The notes under the pieces were generated by a model. The model was not told the origin of the DNA, did no database searches, and saw only the letters and a list, made by a program, of their open reading frames with translations. From Spongiactinospora sp. TRM90649 (GTDB taxonomy: Bacteria; Actinomycetota; Actinomycetes; Streptosporangiales; Streptosporangiaceae), in contig NZ_JARLTC010000034.1 in NCBI RefSeq assembly GCF_029382225.1, positions 1-64,000 on the forward strand: DNA of 64,000 nt, given 5' to 3'. Both the position numbers and the translations under genes were made by a program. Each line of letters begins with the position of its first letter. Positions within the stretch are counted from its first letter, which is position 1. Shown one piece after another: positions 62,917-64,000 of the stretch.

Positions 62917-64000
62917 TCAGGTGGTGGTGAGGGCCTCGGTGGGGGAGAGGCGGGCGGCGCGGCGCGCCGGGTAGAGCCCGGCCAGGGCCCCGATCAGGAC
63001 GGCGAGCAGCACGCCCCCCGCGATGGCCGTCCCCGGCAGCACCGGCGGCCACCCCCGCAGCACGGCGAAGCCCAGCGTCACGGCGAGCCCGACGATCACG
63101 CCCGCCGCCCCGCCCAGCGCGGAGACGGCCACCGACTCGGTGAGGAACTGCAGGCGGATCTGCCGCCGGGTGGCGCCGAGGGAACGGCGCAGCCCGATCT
63201 CCTGGCGGCGCTCCAGCACTGAGATGATCATGATGTTGGCGATGCCGACGGCCCCCACCAGCAACGCCACGGCCCCCAGCCCCAGCAGCAGCGAGTCGAA
63301 CGCGGACGCCGCCGTGAGCTGGACCATCAGCGCGTCGGACGGCCTGCTCACATCGACCTCGGTCGGATGCTCGGGATGGACGGTGGCCGCCAGGACCTCT
63401 GACACGGCGGTGACCGCCTCCTCGCTGGACCGCTCGTAGATCATGCTGGGGTGGCCGTCGAAGCCGAGCGCGGCGGCGTAGGTCCAGCCGATCAGCGCGG
63501 CCCGGTCGATCCTCGGGGCCAGGCCGGTCTCCTCCAAGATGCCGACCACGGTGAACCAGCGGCCCGCGATGAAGACCTGCTCGTCGGGTCCTGCCCGGGC
63601 GACGCCGAGCCGTTCGGCGGCCACCGAGCCGAGCACCACCGCCGGGTAGCGCTCGGTGGCCGGGTTGAGGAAGGCCCCGGACCTGACCGTGGCGCCGAGC
63701 GTCTCCAGCAGGTCGGCGCGGGCCGCCTCGACGATGACGCCGTTCGCCTCCGCCATGCCCGAAGGGTCGGCCCGGTCGGTGCGGCGCACGGTCGCGCCGG
63801 GCAACCGGCCGGTGGCGGTGACCGACTCGACGCCCGGGACGCGACGGACCATGCCCACGGCGGTCAGCGGCAGCTTGGCGGCCTCGCCTTCGAGCGACTT
63901 GCCAGGGGTGACCGTCAGCAGGTTGGTGCCGAGCCGTTCGATCTGCGCCATCAGCCCGGCCGCGCTGACGGTGCCGATGCCGAGCACGGCCACCATGGCG
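62917..64000 (-). CDS. MacB/FtsX-family ABC transporter permease (partial, 5' end outside the window)
   Basis: At least 360 residues; the frame is open at the window edge and the first membrane helix is cut. Visible parts: the MacB periplasmic domain (RLGTNLLTVTPGKSLEGEA; VVLGSVAAERLGVA; FTVVGILEETGLAPRIDRA) and three C-terminal membrane helices (SLLLGLGAVALLVGAVGIAN; VSALGGAAGVIVGLAVTLGF; GGVLLAVLIGALAGLYPARR), with the coupling helix ERRQEIGLRRSLGATRRQI. It pairs with an ATPase, probably encoded upstream outside this window. Such systems export peptides or lipids or work in envelope stress. Confidence 0.92.
   Translation of the reverse strand, partial: AMVAVLGIGTVSAAGLMAQIERLGTNLLTVTPGKSLEGEAAKLPLTAVGMVRRVPGVESVTATGRLPGATVRRTDRADPSGMAEANGVIVEAARADLLETLGATVRSGAFLNPATERYPAVVLGSVAAERLGVARAGPDEQVFIAGRWFTVVGILEETGLAPRIDRAALIGWTYAAALGFDGHPSMIYERSSEEAVTAVSEVLAATVHPEHPTEVDVSRPSDALMVQLTAASAFDSLLLGLGAVALLVGAVGIANIMIISVLERRQEIGLRRSLGATRRQIRLQFLTESVAVSALGGAAGVIVGLAVTLGFAVLRGWPPVLPGTAIAGGVLLAVLIGALAGLYPARRAARLSPTEALTTT

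Overview
The window is uniformly high-GC (about 70 percent by eye), with GTG starts, GTGA/ATGA gene overlaps and Ala/Arg/Pro-rich shadow frames. Gene content (multi-HAMP hybrid kinase, SpoIIE phosphatase, SigECF-Zn-finger fusion, Streptomyces-style NYN protein, Clp/FHA/CHAT clusters, RHS toxin with HINT domain, P450, GlxA-type AraC) points to a filamentous actinobacterium, probably of the Streptosporangiales/Thermomonosporaceae kind; the species cannot be named from this sequence. No rRNA, tRNA, CRISPR array or complete insertion sequence was seen.

Layout. 1-1.7 kb: an Rpn-like PD-(D/E)XK gene with a partial tandem copy of its own 3' end. 1.7-6.4 kb: a minus-strand operon of two glycosyltransferases and a membrane-anchored methyltransferase, joined by GTGA overlaps. 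6.6-9.6 kb: core genes fba, dedA, a small membrane protein and pyrE. 9.7-13.9 kb: a membrane-tethered ECF sigma factor fused to a zinc finger and an exported receptor region, then a NYN-domain protein with a long Gln/Ser/Gly linker. 13.9-20.4 kb: a signalling module of response regulator, giant multi-HAMP hybrid histidine kinase and divergent SpoIIE phosphatase. 20.4-25.0 kb: S9 peptidase, RlmA-type rRNA methyltransferase, a truncated C-terminal fragment of rho, a 51-residue zinc-ribbon protein and a nitrilase. 25.0-31.6 kb: a secreted RHS polymorphic toxin with HINT domain and, 11 bp downstream, a small candidate immunity gene. 32.1-34.2 kb: a degenerate TetR-HTH/TPR-like regulator.

34.2-49.3 kb is the most unusual region: two divergent operons. 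Leftward: an unknown protein, a VWA-like lipoprotein, a four-TM coiled-coil protein and an NrdG-like radical SAM enzyme. Rightward: a membrane Ser/Thr kinase, an unknown helical protein, a ClpB-D2-like AAA+ ATPase, a zinc-finger FHA protein, a TPR-like/CHAT (caspase-like) protein, a ParS/MbcA-like antitoxin, a RES-domain NAD-targeting toxin and a macro-domain protein. Overlapping stops and starts argue that they work together. I read this as a candidate phosphorylation-gated, ATP-dependent conflict or programmed-death system with protease and NAD-directed effectors; that function is inference.

49.4-55.8 kb: GlxA-type regulator, cupin, alpha/beta hydrolase, a frameshifted XRE-family regulator, a cytochrome P450, a small secreted protein and an aminoglycoside-nucleotidyltransferase-like gene. 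55.9-61.3 kb: an AraC regulator followed by a compact cassette that looks like a ribosomally made, disulfide-rich peptide system: an eight-cysteine precursor with an Ala-X-Ala cleavage site directly before the first Cys, a strong stem-loop, MauE-like and TlpA-like thiol-redox proteins, an ABC exporter and a short S26 signal peptidase. 61.4-64 kb: a lipoprotein-like or membrane-anchored PAF-acetylhydrolase-type hydrolase and the 3' part of a MacB/FtsX-family permease that runs off the window.
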